In this document: in pieces, positions 33,464-42,345 of the stretch | Numbering within the stretch: position 1 is the first letter of the stretch | How the letters are laid out: each line of letters begins with the position of its first letter | Source of the DNA: Microvirga lupini | GTDB lineage: Bacteria > Pseudomonadota > Alphaproteobacteria > Rhizobiales > Beijerinckiaceae | NCBI RefSeq assembly: GCF_014191055.1 | Contig: NZ_JACHWB010000002.1 | Coordinates: 806,001 to 870,000 of the forward strand | Length of the DNA: 64,000 nt | Direction of reading: 5' to 3' | The notes under the pieces: model-generated | Database searches by the model: none | Told to the model about the DNA's origin: nothing | The model's input: the letters and a program-made list of their open reading frames with translations, nothing else | Made by a program: the position numbers and the translations under genes

Positions 33464-34735
33464 TCATCCATGAGGATTGACCTGGTTGAGCAGTCCCTGT
33501 TCCGCCTCCCCGTTTTCCGTCCAGGTTGGATCGAGCGTGAACAACTCCTGCGGACGGCTGACTCCCCTTAGAGCATAGCGGCCAACGGAGACGAGGCAGT
33601 CCTGCTCGCCTGCTGAGGCGGCTGAGAAGAACGCTGAGGAGACCAGAACATCCCTCTCAACTGAGCGACAGAGGGCTGCGATCCGACTCACCTCGTTCAC
33701 GGCCGGTCCGACCACCGTGAAGTCGAGGCGATCCCGGCTGCCGATGTTGCCGTAAAAGACCTCGCCGATATGAAGGCCCAGATAAGCATCGGCGACCGGC
33801 AGGTTCGCGGCCATGCGATCCCGATTGAGCACGCCAATCCGGGATCGCATCAATTGTTCTGCCCTGAGAGCGCATCGGCAGGCTTGGCTCGGATCCTCTT
33901 CCTTGAAAATCGCGAGGGTGCCGTCCCCGATCAGCTTCAGAACATCGCCGCCGGCCTCACAGATCGACGAGATGATGGCTTCCGAGTAATCGTTCAGGAA
34001 AGGGATGATCTGCTCTGGGGCGGCCGCCTCGGTGATATGGGTGAAGCCGCGCAGGTCACTGAACCAGAGAACGGCTTGAATCCGGTCGGTGACGCCACGA
34101 GCGATCCGCCCTTTCAGGACGAGGCTGCCGGCATCGCGACCAAGATAGGTCTCGACGAGTGTCTTGGCGATGCGCGCGAGTGAAGCGCATTTCAGGGCGA
34201 GCATCAGGGGCGATGCCAGCTCCCGGACAAGCAATAGCTGTTCGTCCGTGAAGCCGCGTTCCACATCCGTCGTCCAGGATGAATAGAAGGAATCCATCTC
34301 CCCGATGACACCCTCAGCTTCGAAACGGTGGATCAGGACGAGATAATCTGTCTGACCTTCTGCGCGCAATTCCTCAAGAACAGCGAAATCTTCCACATGA
34401 CCCGGGCCGATCCGCCGCCGCAGGAAATCCTCTCCGCTTGTCAGAAGGTGATAGTAAGTGCTTCTGAGCCAATTGGCGGTAGCCTCCCCACCGACATTGG
34501 TGCGTCCGTACTCGACGACATGATCAACATTGCCCTGGTCATCACGGCGCCAGCGGAAGACGCGCCCCTCATGAATCGGATGCAGCGTGTCGATCACGAT
34601 GTTCACGCGGGCAAGGGGCATGCCCGCGGCCGTCAGTCGATCGCAAAAGCCATGAAGGAGTTCCAGTTCCGTCATGCCTGCCAAACCGGCCTCCGTGACC
34701 CATTTAGCGATGCCTGCTGCTTGGCTGGTATCCAT
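33464..34735 (-). CDS. Class III adenylate/guanylate cyclase
   Basis: This 423-residue soluble protein has an N-terminal sensor-like region of about 200 residues and a C-terminal class III nucleotide cyclase domain. Metal-binding Asp227 (LWFSDLRGFTHI) and Asp271 (KLIGDGTLAIF) are present, as is the transition-state motif VVGPAVNEVSRI. This makes cAMP, or possibly cGMP, in the cytoplasm. The layout matches the rhizobial Cya family. The start has a perfect GAGGAGG seven bases upstream. Confidence 0.9.
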   Translation of the reverse strand: MDTSQAAGIAKWVTEAGLAGMTELELLHGFCDRLTAAGMPLARVNIVIDTLHPIHEGRVFRWRRDDQGNVDHVVEYGRTNVGGEATANWLRSTYYHLLTSGEDFLRRRIGPGHVEDFAVLEELRAEGQTDYLVLIHRFEAEGVIGEMDSFYSSWTTDVERGFTDEQLLLVRELASPLMLALKCASLARIAKTLVETYLGRDAGSLVLKGRIARGVTDRIQAVLWFSDLRGFTHITEAAAPEQIIPFLNDYSEAIISSICEAGGDVLKLIGDGTLAIFKEEDPSQACRCALRAEQLMRSRIGVLNRDRMAANLPVADAYLGLHIGEVFYGNIGSRDRLDFTVVGPAVNEVSRIAALCRSVERDVLVSSAFFSAASAGEQDCLVSVGRYALRGVSRPQELFTLDPTWTENGEAEQGLLNQVNPHG

Positions 34736-34747
34736 GACGCCTCCTCA

Positions 34748-34906
<159 letters not shown>

Positions 34907-35024
34907 TCAATGCAGGCTCGGGACAGGGCTTAATCTCGCATGAGCGTAGCATCCCGAAATGTCGTAGACACGCACAGGTGCTTTGTTGGGATCCGCCAAC
35001 ACGATCTCACGGAAGGATAACCAC

Positions 35025-35189
35025 ATGTCAGGAGAGCCTTCCGATGTGGCAGAGATCGCCACCACCACCGTTGGTGGACCGGGGGATGCCGAACCCATAC
35101 GAAGATCCGAGCCCCGTTTTCCGGTCCAGGAATTCCTCGCTCGCTTGCATGGTTATTGCACCCGCCCGGTCGTGTCGATCAGCCTTTGA
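35025..35189 (+). CDS. Possible 54-residue protein
   Basis: A short frame begins with ATG behind AAGGATAACC and encodes a mixed, soluble peptide ([20 protein letters not shown]). It overlaps the stop of the convergent hydrolase gene by 11 bases. Support is limited to the ribosome-binding site. Confidence 0.25.
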   Translation: MSGEPSDVAEIATTTVGGPGDAEPIRRSEPRFPVQEFLARLHGYCTRPVVSISL

Positions 35190-36003
35190 TGAAGGCCAGG
35201 AGGTCGGCGTTCACGACGTCAGGATGAGTCGTGCAGAGCCCGTGCGGCAGCCCCTCGTAGACCTTGAGAGTCCCATGCTTCAGGAGTTTGACGGATAGCG
35301 GCGCTGAGTCCGCGAAGGGCACGATCTGATCGTCGTCGCCATGCATTACCAGCGTGGGAACCTCGATCCTCTTGAGATCCTCCGTGAAGTCGGTTTCCGA
35401 GAAGGCCTTGATGCAGTCGTATTGCGGCTTGATGCCCCCCATCATGCCTTGTCGCCACCAGTTGTCGATCACACCCTGTGAGATCTTCGCACCGGGACGG
35501 TTGAAGCCGTAGAAGGGACCTGTCGGCACATCCACGTAGAACTGCGCCCGGTTTGCTGCGACGGCGGCACGGAAGCTGTCGAACACTTCGAGCGGCAACC
35601 CGCCAGGGTTCTTGTCCGACCTGACCATGATAGGCGGCACCGCGCCGATCAGGACCGCTTTGGCCACACGTTCCGGCTCGGCGCGGGCAACATAACGAGC
35701 CACTTCGCCACCGCCGGTGGAGTGGCCGATATGGATCGCGTCCTTGAGATCAAGTGCCCTCGCGAGTTGAACAAGGTCGTCGGCATAAGTGTCCATCTCG
35801 TTGCCATGCGCGGTCTGGGTCGAGCGACCGTGGCCCCGGCGATCATGGGCGATGACGCGATAGCCCTGATGAAGGAAGAACATCATCTGACTGTCCCAGT
35901 CGTCTGCGCTGAGGGGCCAGCCGTGATGGAAGACGATAGGCTGTCCGCTGCCCCAGTCCTTATAAAAAATCTCCGTACCGTCGGTCGTCGTGATCGTCGC
36001 CAT
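35179..36003 (-). CDS. Alpha/beta hydrolase, non-heme chloroperoxidase-like
   Basis: This 274-residue protein is of the cofactor-free haloperoxidase/esterase group: [12 protein letters not shown] around the oxyanion hole, nucleophile motif GHSTGG (Ser95), acid in GDDDQIVP and His in GLPHGLC. The start at 36003 has AAGGAG seven bases upstream; a further ATG nine codons up lacks a site. The family shows esterase or perhydrolase activity; the natural substrate is unknown. Confidence 0.9.
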   Translation of the reverse strand: MATITTTDGTEIFYKDWGSGQPIVFHHGWPLSADDWDSQMMFFLHQGYRVIAHDRRGHGRSTQTAHGNEMDTYADDLVQLARALDLKDAIHIGHSTGGGEVARYVARAEPERVAKAVLIGAVPPIMVRSDKNPGGLPLEVFDSFRAAVAANRAQFYVDVPTGPFYGFNRPGAKISQGVIDNWWRQGMMGGIKPQYDCIKAFSETDFTEDLKRIEVPTLVMHGDDDQIVPFADSAPLSVKLLKHGTLKVYEGLPHGLCTTHPDVVNADLLAFIKG

Positions 36004-36503
36004 TGTTCTCGCTCCTTCGGTGAGTTGCATCGGCGGGTTGGGAGGGATTGTGTCCCCTAGAGCAGAGTCTCCTGGTGAGACGGGTGGAGACAGAGGAGGC
36101 GCTCAAAGAGAGTGAGCGTGAACAGGCCGAATCTGACATCAGCATTCTTCATCTGGCTCAGGCCTCGTGGGCAGGCGGGAAACTATGCCTGACAAGATGT
36201 CTCAGGAGAAGATGACAAAAGAGCGACTTAGCCCATGGGAAGTGTCGCCTCCGAGGCCTCATCGAGGAGGAGCTCCCGCATCCTTCAGTGCTCTGCTGCG
36301 TGCTGAAGCGACAGGTGCGGCTGGAGCGTAGCGCGAGCCTCCGAGGGCGATCCAGCATCTGACGTCGGAAAGCGTGGAGATCGCGACCGTGTTGCCCAAA
36401 TCGAACCCGGACACTGACAAGCGTCATCACCAGAGGCCCGCGGGTGTAGCACCATCCTACGTCAGCAGCAGCCTCCGATGCCAATAAATATCATATCAGT
36501 AAT
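36004..36503. other. Intergenic stretch
   Basis: About 500 bases lie ahead of the aconitase control region. Reading frames on the minus strand (for example 36158-36484) have Arg/Ser-rich composition without domain features. I see no supported gene. Confidence 0.35.
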
Positions 36504-36531
36504 TATAAATGCAATTTTAGTTGCATTTATA
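36504..36531. promoter_or_regulatory. AT-rich inverted repeat upstream of the aconitase gene (candidate operator)
   Basis: TATAAATGCAA and TTGCATTTATA form perfect 11-base arms around a six-base spacer (TTTTAG), about 100 bases before the aconitase start. A further ATGCAATTAATTG half-site lies at about 36541. The local AT content is far above the surroundings. This fits an operator, perhaps for the GntR-type regulator encoded at the end of this gene group. Confidence 0.5.
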
Positions 36532-36628
36532 TAGCTCGTTATGCAATTAATTGGTAGCAGCTCATGCGAGGGTCCGCGCTAGGAACGCCTGCCGTACCGC
36601 CATTTCCCGAGGGAACGTAGGAAGTCAG

Positions 36629-39313
36629 ATGCCGACAACCGCCGACATCACGATCAACGGACGGCTCTACCGCATGATCGATCTTCCTGCGGCTGTCGGC
36701 GGCGACCTCGAACGCCTGCCGTACATCCTGCGGATCATGTTGGAGAACGTCCTGCGCACGGCAGGGGATGGTGCCCCGCAGGCGAAGGCCGCAATCATTG
36801 GCTGGCTTGATAAGGGGCAGAGCGAGGAGGAGATCCCGTTTCTGCCGGGTCGGGTGCTGATGCACGACACCACCTGCGGTCCTGCCCTCGTGGACATCGC
36901 CGGCATGCGCGCCTCCTTGGCAGAGGCCGGCTACGATCCGAGGCTGCTCAATCCCGTCCTGCCCGTCGATGTCTCCACCGACCATTCCCTCGGCGTTGAC
37001 GTGTTCGGTGTACCCGATGCCCTGCGGCGGAATATGGAGCGGGAGTATGGGCGCAACGCCGAGCGCTACCGCTTCATGAAATGGGCCACGCGTGCCCTCA
37101 CAGGATTTCGCGTCCATCCGCCCGGCACCGGCATCATGCATACGCTCAACCTTGAGCGCCTGGCAACCGTCGTCACCACGGCTGAGCGGGACAGCGTGTC
37201 TTGGGCCATGCCCGATACGCTGATCGGCACCGACAGCCATACGCCCATGATCAACGGCGTCGGAGTGCTCGGCTGGGGCGTAGGCGGGCTCGAAGCAGAG
37301 AGTGTCTTCTTCGGCATGCCCGTGATGATCCGCGTGCCGGACATTGTCGGGGTGCGGCTGATCGGACGATTGCGGCAGGGCGTGCTCGCCACCGACCTTG
37401 CGCTCACGGTCACCGAACGGCTTCGGCGGATCGATCTTGCGGATCGCTTCGTCGAGTTTTTTGGGCCGGGTGTCCCGACGCTCTCCGCAGGCGACCGCTC
37501 TGTTATCGCCAACATGACCCCGGAATTCGGTGCCAATTCCGGCTTCTTCCCCATCGACGGCCAGACCCTGCGCTACTTGCGCGAAACCGGCCGCAGCGCT
37601 GATCAGGTTCGTCTCGTGGAGGAATATGCCAAGCGGCAGGGGCTCTGGTTCGATCCGAAGGCCGCTCCGCGCTTCACGGACATTGTTGAGATCAATCTCG
37701 ACGAGGTCGAGGTCAGTCTTGCTGGTCCGCGCCGGCCGCAGGATCGCATCGCAGCCGGGGCCACGGTCGAAGCCCTCGCGCCCTTGCTCGTCGATCGCCC
37801 AGTCTCGGACGAACAACCTGGCCACGGCTCCGTTGCCATCGCGGCAATCACGAGCTGCACCAACACCTCCGATCCGAGACTGCTGGTCGCCGCGGGCCTT
37901 GTGGCCCGCAGAGCGCGCCACTTCGGCCTCACGCCGCCTGCATGGGTAAAGACTTCACTCGCCCCCGGATCGCCAACAGCCGAGCGCTATCTCCGTCGTG
38001 CCGGACTGCTCGAGGATCTGGAAGCCGTCGGCTTCGGAATCGTCGGCTATGGCTGCACGACCTGCATCGGCAACTCGGGTCCCCTCCCCGCCATCATCGA
38101 ACAGGCCATGACCGATCGCGGCATTCTCCCCGTGGCGGTTCTGTCCGGCAACCGCAACTTCCCGGGCCGCGTCCATCCGCAGCTCGAGGCGGGCTTCCTG
38201 GCTTCACCGCCGCTCGTTGTCGCTTTCGCATTGGCAGGCGATGTCAACCGCGACATCCTCACCGATCCGATTGGCCGCTCCCCGTCAGGCGAAGACATTC
38301 GGCTTACCGATCTCTGGCCCACGGGGGACGAGATTGATGCTGCCCTTGCCATGGCCATCAATGCGGCTGACTACGACACCTCGTACGGTGAGGCCGAGGC
38401 CAGCGAGACCTGGCGGGTGCTCGCTGCTCCGGCCACGCCCCTCTTCCCGTGGAACGAGAGCTCGACCTACATCCGTCGTCCGCCCTTCGCAGGCTTCGGA
38501 GAGGGCACGCTGCTGGGCTCCTATGCAGCCCATCCCCTGCTCGTGCTCGGCGACGACATCACCACCGACCATATTTCGCCAGCCGGGCAGATCCCGCAGA
38601 AGGGCGAGGCTGCGGAGTACCTGGTTGAGCGCGGCGAGAATCGCCGCGACCTGAACGTCTTCGCGTCCCGGCGCGGCAACTGGGAGGCGATGGCTCGCGG
38701 CCTGTTCACCAACAAGTCCGTACGCAACCTGCTCGATCCGCAGATCGCGCCGGGCTTCACGATCCATGTCGGCTCCGGCGAGCACCTGCCCCTGTTCCAG
38801 GCCGCAGACCGCTACGCACGCGACGGTGCATCCGTGGTCGTGGTAGCAGGCGAGCGCTATGGCATGGGATCTTCCCGGGATTGGGCCGCGAAAGGTGTGG
38901 CCCTGCTGGGTGCACGCGCCGTGCTGGCCTCGAGCTTCGAGCGCATCCATCGCTCGAACCTGATCGGTATGGGCATTCTGCCCCTGCGCCTCCCGGCAGA
39001 GCGGCATCCGCACAGCCTCCAACTGCGCTCCGGAGACCAGATCCTGATCGATGCCGATCCGGCAAAGATCAGCCCGCGCTGCGCCGTGCCCGTCACGATC
39101 CGCCGCGCATCGGGCGAGAGCGAAACCTTCACAGCCAGTGCTGCCATCGAGACCGGCCTTGAGGTCCAGATCCTGCGCGCCGGCGGCATCATTCCCCTCA
39201 TCCTGCGTCGCGTCACCAACGCGGAGGCGACAAGCCGCGAGACGAACGCTCCAAAGATCGCCGGCAGCGGTGACGACCTTCGGCGAGAGACTTCGCCGAG
39301 CCCCAGGCGCTGA
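36629..39313 (+). CDS. acnA: Aconitate hydratase (AcnA family)
   Basis: This 894-residue iron-sulfur enzyme interconverts citrate and isocitrate. The 4Fe-4S ligands Cys410 (ITSCTNTSDP), Cys476 and Cys479 (GYGCTTCIGNSG) are intact, as are the substrate segments GTDSHT and GDDITTDHISPAG and the swivelling C-terminal domain with GMGSSRDWAAKG. The start at 36629 is supported by AGGAA five bases upstream and by the family N-terminus. Its position beside a tricarboxylate-binding protein and a GntR regulator suggests a catabolic role (citrate, aconitate or tricarballylate) rather than the main TCA aconitase, which is probably elsewhere. Confidence 0.92.
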   Translation: MPTTADITINGRLYRMIDLPAAVGGDLERLPYILRIMLENVLRTAGDGAPQAKAAIIGWLDKGQSEEEIPFLPGRVLMHDTTCGPALVDIAGMRASLAEAGYDPRLLNPVLPVDVSTDHSLGVDVFGVPDALRRNMEREYGRNAERYRFMKWATRALTGFRVHPPGTGIMHTLNLERLATVVTTAERDSVSWAMPDTLIGTDSHTPMINGVGVLGWGVGGLEAESVFFGMPVMIRVPDIVGVRLIGRLRQGVLATDLALTVTERLRRIDLADRFVEFFGPGVPTLSAGDRSVIANMTPEFGANSGFFPIDGQTLRYLRETGRSADQVRLVEEYAKRQGLWFDPKAAPRFTDIVEINLDEVEVSLAGPRRPQDRIAAGATVEALAPLLVDRPVSDEQPGHGSVAIAAITSCTNTSDPRLLVAAGLVARRARHFGLTPPAWVKTSLAPGSPTAERYLRRAGLLEDLEAVGFGIVGYGCTTCIGNSGPLPAIIEQAMTDRGILPVAVLSGNRNFPGRVHPQLEAGFLASPPLVVAFALAGDVNRDILTDPIGRSPSGEDIRLTDLWPTGDEIDAALAMAINAADYDTSYGEAEASETWRVLAAPATPLFPWNESSTYIRRPPFAGFGEGTLLGSYAAHPLLVLGDDITTDHISPAGQIPQKGEAAEYLVERGENRRDLNVFASRRGNWEAMARGLFTNKSVRNLLDPQIAPGFTIHVGSGEHLPLFQAADRYARDGASVVVVAGERYGMGSSRDWAAKGVALLGARAVLASSFERIHRSNLIGMGILPLRLPAERHPHSLQLRSGDQILIDADPAKISPRCAVPVTIRRASGESETFTASAAIETGLEVQILRAGGIIPLILRRVTNAEATSRETNAPKIAGSGDDLRRETSPSPRR

Positions 39314-39366
39314 GCGGCAACGCCCGCTCAACGTTCACCACCTCACGCAACCTAAGGGAGGAACTC

Positions 39367-40332
39367 GTGAGCCACTTGACCAAGACCATCCGCGGCGTCG
39401 CCTTCGCCGCCATGACGCTCGTCGCATCGTCTGCCTTCGCGCAGCAGGAACTCAAGATCATAGCGCCGGCGGGCCCCGGCGGCGGCTGGGACTCGGCCGC
39501 CCGCTCGATCCAGCAGGTGCTCACGCAAACGGGGCTCGCGAGAAGCGTGCAGGTGGTGAACGTCACCGGCGCCGGCGGCACCGTGGGCCTCGCCCAGTTC
39601 GTCAACCAAGCCAAAGGCGACCCGAGCCAGCTCATGGTCAACGGCATCACCATGGTGGGCGCGATCCTTACCAACAAGGCGCCGGTCACTCTCGATCAGG
39701 TGACGCCGATTGCGCGACTCACCGGCGACCCGCTTGTGATCGTCGTCCCGGCCAACTCGCCGATCAAATCGGTCAAGGAACTGGCCGATGCGGTGAAGGC
39801 CGATCCTGCGAAGGTCACCTGGGCCGGCGGCTCGGCGGGCGGCGCGGACCACATCCTCGCTGCACTCTTCGCCAAGGCGGCGGGTTCCGACCCGGCGAAG
39901 GTCAACTACATCGCCTTCTCCGGCGGCGGTGAGGCTCTGGCGGCCATGCTTGGCGGCCGCGTGACGGCCGGCATCTCGGGCTACGGCGAGTTCGAGAGCC
40001 AGATCAAGGCCGGCAAGCTGCGGGCGCTCGCGATCTCGTCCGGCAAGCGCCTCGCCAATGCCGATGTGCCCACCCTCAAGGAGCAGGGCATGGATGTCGA
40101 GGTGGTCAACTGGCGCGCTCTCATGGCAGGCCCCGACATCACGGCTGAGCAGAAGAAGGCCTTGACCGAGACTGTCGAGAAGATGGTCAAATCAAAAGAA
40201 TGGGCAGAGATCCTCAAGCAGCGTGGCTGGGAAGACTTCTATCTTGCCGGCGAGCCCTTCCAGGCCTTCCTCAAGGAAGAGCAGGTGCGGGTCGGCGATG
40301 TGCTCAAGTCGGTTGGCCTCGTGAAATCGTAA
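39367..40332 (+). CDS. Tripartite tricarboxylate transporter binding protein (TctC/Bug family)
   Basis: This 321-residue periplasmic receptor has a signal peptide (cleavage after about residue 25, SSAFA) and the Bug-family fold, seen in IIAPAGPGGGWDSAARS and WAGGSAGGADHILAALFA. The start is GTG behind GGGAGG. It lies 53 bases after the aconitase gene, so they are probably co-expressed. No TctA or TctB membrane subunit is in the window, so it must use partners encoded elsewhere or act as a sensor. Confidence 0.9.
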   Translation: MSHLTKTIRGVAFAAMTLVASSAFAQQELKIIAPAGPGGGWDSAARSIQQVLTQTGLARSVQVVNVTGAGGTVGLAQFVNQAKGDPSQLMVNGITMVGAILTNKAPVTLDQVTPIARLTGDPLVIVVPANSPIKSVKELADAVKADPAKVTWAGGSAGGADHILAALFAKAAGSDPAKVNYIAFSGGGEALAAMLGGRVTAGISGYGEFESQIKAGKLRALAISSGKRLANADVPTLKEQGMDVEVVNWRALMAGPDITAEQKKALTETVEKMVKSKEWAEILKQRGWEDFYLAGEPFQAFLKEEQVRVGDVLKSVGLVKS

Positions 40333-40345
40333 ATGCTCATCCCTG

Positions 40346-40373
40346 GGGGAGCCCCTATAGGCTCCCCTTCCTT
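40346..40373 (+). terminator. Hairpin after the TctC-like gene
   Basis: GGGGAGCC and GGCTCCCC form perfect eight-base arms around a six-base loop, followed by TTCCTTG. The T-tract is weak. It separates the binding protein gene from the regulator gene. Confidence 0.6.
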
Positions 40374-40484
40374 GCCCTGAGGGCAATCTCTCACTCACGA
40401 TTTGTCGAAGGTGAGAGTACCGCCACCGCGCTGTTTCGGGTAAGGGAGTTGTGCATCATCTTCAGGATCGACGAGGGTCTGTTC

Positions 40485-41405
40485 ATGAGTTCGTCCGGGG
40501 AGCGCACGGTCAACGGAAAGCGCGAGTTGACCGAGGGACTCGCTGCGCAGATCCTTGACCATATCCGAGGCGGGAAGCTGTCTGTTGGAGCGCACCTGAC
40601 AGCCCAGGAGCTGGCCGAGCGGTTCAGCGTGTCCCGATTTCCCGTCGGCCAGGCATTGCAACTGCTTGCTGCCAAGGGCGCGCTCACCCATGAGCGCAAC
40701 CGCGGATACTTCGTGTCGGACGTCGGGGACGTGTCTCCTGAGGCCCTTGGCCTGAGCACCAGGGATAATGCCTCCGATCTCTACTTCAGAATGGCCGAGG
40801 ATCATCTTCACGGCCGTTTGCCCGATCCGGCCTCTGAGGCCTACCTCAAGGAGACCTACGGGATCAAGAAGGCGCAACTGAACGCCGTGCTGGGCCGGAT
40901 TGCCCAGGAGGGCTGGGCCGAGCGGCGCCCCGGCTACGGCTGGTCCTTTTCGCCCATGCTCACGACGCCGGATAGCCTGGAGCAGACCTATCGTGTGCGT
41001 CTCGCCCTCGAGCCTGCAGCGTTGCTGGAGCCGACGTACCGCCTCGATCGTGACATCGCCGCCCGCTGCCGCGAGGCGGAACTCCGGCTTCTTGGCGGCG
41101 CAATTGAAACCGATAGCGCCGACGCCCTCCATGAACGCGGTGTACGCTTCCACGAAGCCATCATCGGCGCTTCCGGCAACCCGTTCTTCCTGGAGGCCGT
41201 GCGGCGCATCAACCGTGTTCGCCGCCTGCTCTCTTACCGCTCGATGATTGATCGCAAGCGTTATCGCCAGCAATGCGAGGAGCACCTCCTGATCCTCGAC
41301 CTGCTGGAGCAGGAGCGGAACGAGGAGGCATCGCAAGCATTGCGCCGGCATCTGGAACACACCATCGGAAATCTCCAGGAGATCAGGCCAATCCTGGAGC
41401 ACTGA
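40485..41405 (+). CDS. GntR-family regulator with FCD domain and two winged-helix segments
   Basis: This 306-residue transcription regulator has an N-terminal GntR-type winged helix (about residues 10-75: LAAQILDHIRGGKLSVGAHL then ELAERFSVSRFPVGQALQLL). A second winged-helix-like region follows (about 95-160: LYFRMAEDHLHGRLPD, then a helix and RRPGYGWSF), and then a helical FCD ligand-binding domain with likely metal/ligand His residues (RGVRFHEAIIGASGN, ECEEHLLI-like). The ATG at 40485 was chosen on domain limits. It probably controls the aconitase/TctC genes just upstream in response to a carboxylate. Confidence 0.85.
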   Translation: MSSSGERTVNGKRELTEGLAAQILDHIRGGKLSVGAHLTAQELAERFSVSRFPVGQALQLLAAKGALTHERNRGYFVSDVGDVSPEALGLSTRDNASDLYFRMAEDHLHGRLPDPASEAYLKETYGIKKAQLNAVLGRIAQEGWAERRPGYGWSFSPMLTTPDSLEQTYRVRLALEPAALLEPTYRLDRDIAARCREAELRLLGGAIETDSADALHERGVRFHEAIIGASGNPFFLEAVRRINRVRRLLSYRSMIDRKRYRQQCEEHLLILDLLEQERNEEASQALRRHLEHTIGNLQEIRPILEH

Positions 41406-41634
41406 ATGCGCTGCCTGAGGTGCGGAGCGCAACAGCCGCGTTAACAGGGGAAATAGCTCACCCGGACGCTCGTTCAGCCAAGATCATGGTCGCACCCTCA
41501 CCAAAGATGCAGTTGTCTTTCCTTATAAAGCCTTGCAATAATCCTGCATCGGGAGAGGCTTTTGCCAGAGAGACGAAGCCCTCTTGAAGAACATGACCGG
41601 AGGAGAACTTCCGGCTTCATAAGGGGTAAGGACC

Positions 41635-41898
41635 ATGAAAGACTCGGCCATAGCGCCTGAGATCGCGGATCCATATGCGACTCTGGAAAATATTCTTAAA
41701 ATTATCGGCAGGTCGTGGCTGAGCGAGGAATGGCGGCTTGAGGACATTCGCCTCCTGGTTCAGGAGACGATGGCGAAACGAGGCAATGTCGACGATCGAG
41801 ATCGCACCAAAGCAGTCATCCAAGCTCTTCAGCCTCGGGGCCGTCTGATGCCAAGCTCAGAGTTGCCAGGGTCGGCGCAACGAGGAACTACACCGTAG
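41635..41898 (+). CDS. 87-residue protein, function unknown
   Basis: This small soluble protein has a helical central part (ATLENILKIIGRSWLSEEW, then DIRLLVQETMAKRG). It starts at an ATG with AAGGA five bases upstream and stands alone between the GntR regulator and the RTX protease. I recognise no family. Confidence 0.5.
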   Translation: MKDSAIAPEIADPYATLENILKIIGRSWLSEEWRLEDIRLLVQETMAKRGNVDDRDRTKAVIQALQPRGRLMPSSELPGSAQRGTTP

Positions 41899-42345
41899 GA
41901 AATCCTATGAATCAGGTCCATTAAATGAGATCCCATTCAAAGGTATCGATCACCTAAGCTCTGCCTTTTCCCCTCGACTGAAGCTTTGCCTTTGGGCGTT
42001 TCTCTCGCCTCGCCCTTCTGGACTGTAAACGACAATTGTGCGGCACATTGTCTCGAAAGGCTAAACTCAATCCAATCCGCTTTTAGTCCTGCGGCTAATC
42101 TTTTAATAACTTACCTAACGTTATTTTCAAGCGAGACAGACAAAATATAACGGTCTCGCCGCGGGGCATCACACAATGGCACATTTCATTTTACTGTAGA
42201 GCTTCGCCCTGCACGACATGGCGCAGCAAGCGCGGGCTCTCTCCGAAGTTTAGATAATCCTTCAAAGAGCAATTCGACTTGCCTCAAGCGCCGAGCCACG
42301 CGCGGGACATCTCACCTCTCCATCTATCTTTGAAGTCTGTTCAAA
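41899..42345. promoter_or_regulatory. AT-richer upstream region of the RTX protease gene
   Basis: These 447 bases have no supported gene. The part from about 42060 to 42200 is clearly richer in A and T than the rest of the window and probably contains the protease promoter. No ribosome-binding site of note precedes the ATG at 42346. Confidence 0.35.

Noticed and set aside
36158..36484. 108-codon minus-strand frame before the aconitase control region
   Set aside because: It has Arg/Ser-rich sequence without motif or start signal, so it is not supported as a gene.
36539..37921. 460-codon minus-strand frame opposite aconitase
   Set aside because: It is a shadow of the aconitase reading frame with low-complexity Arg/Gly/His composition.
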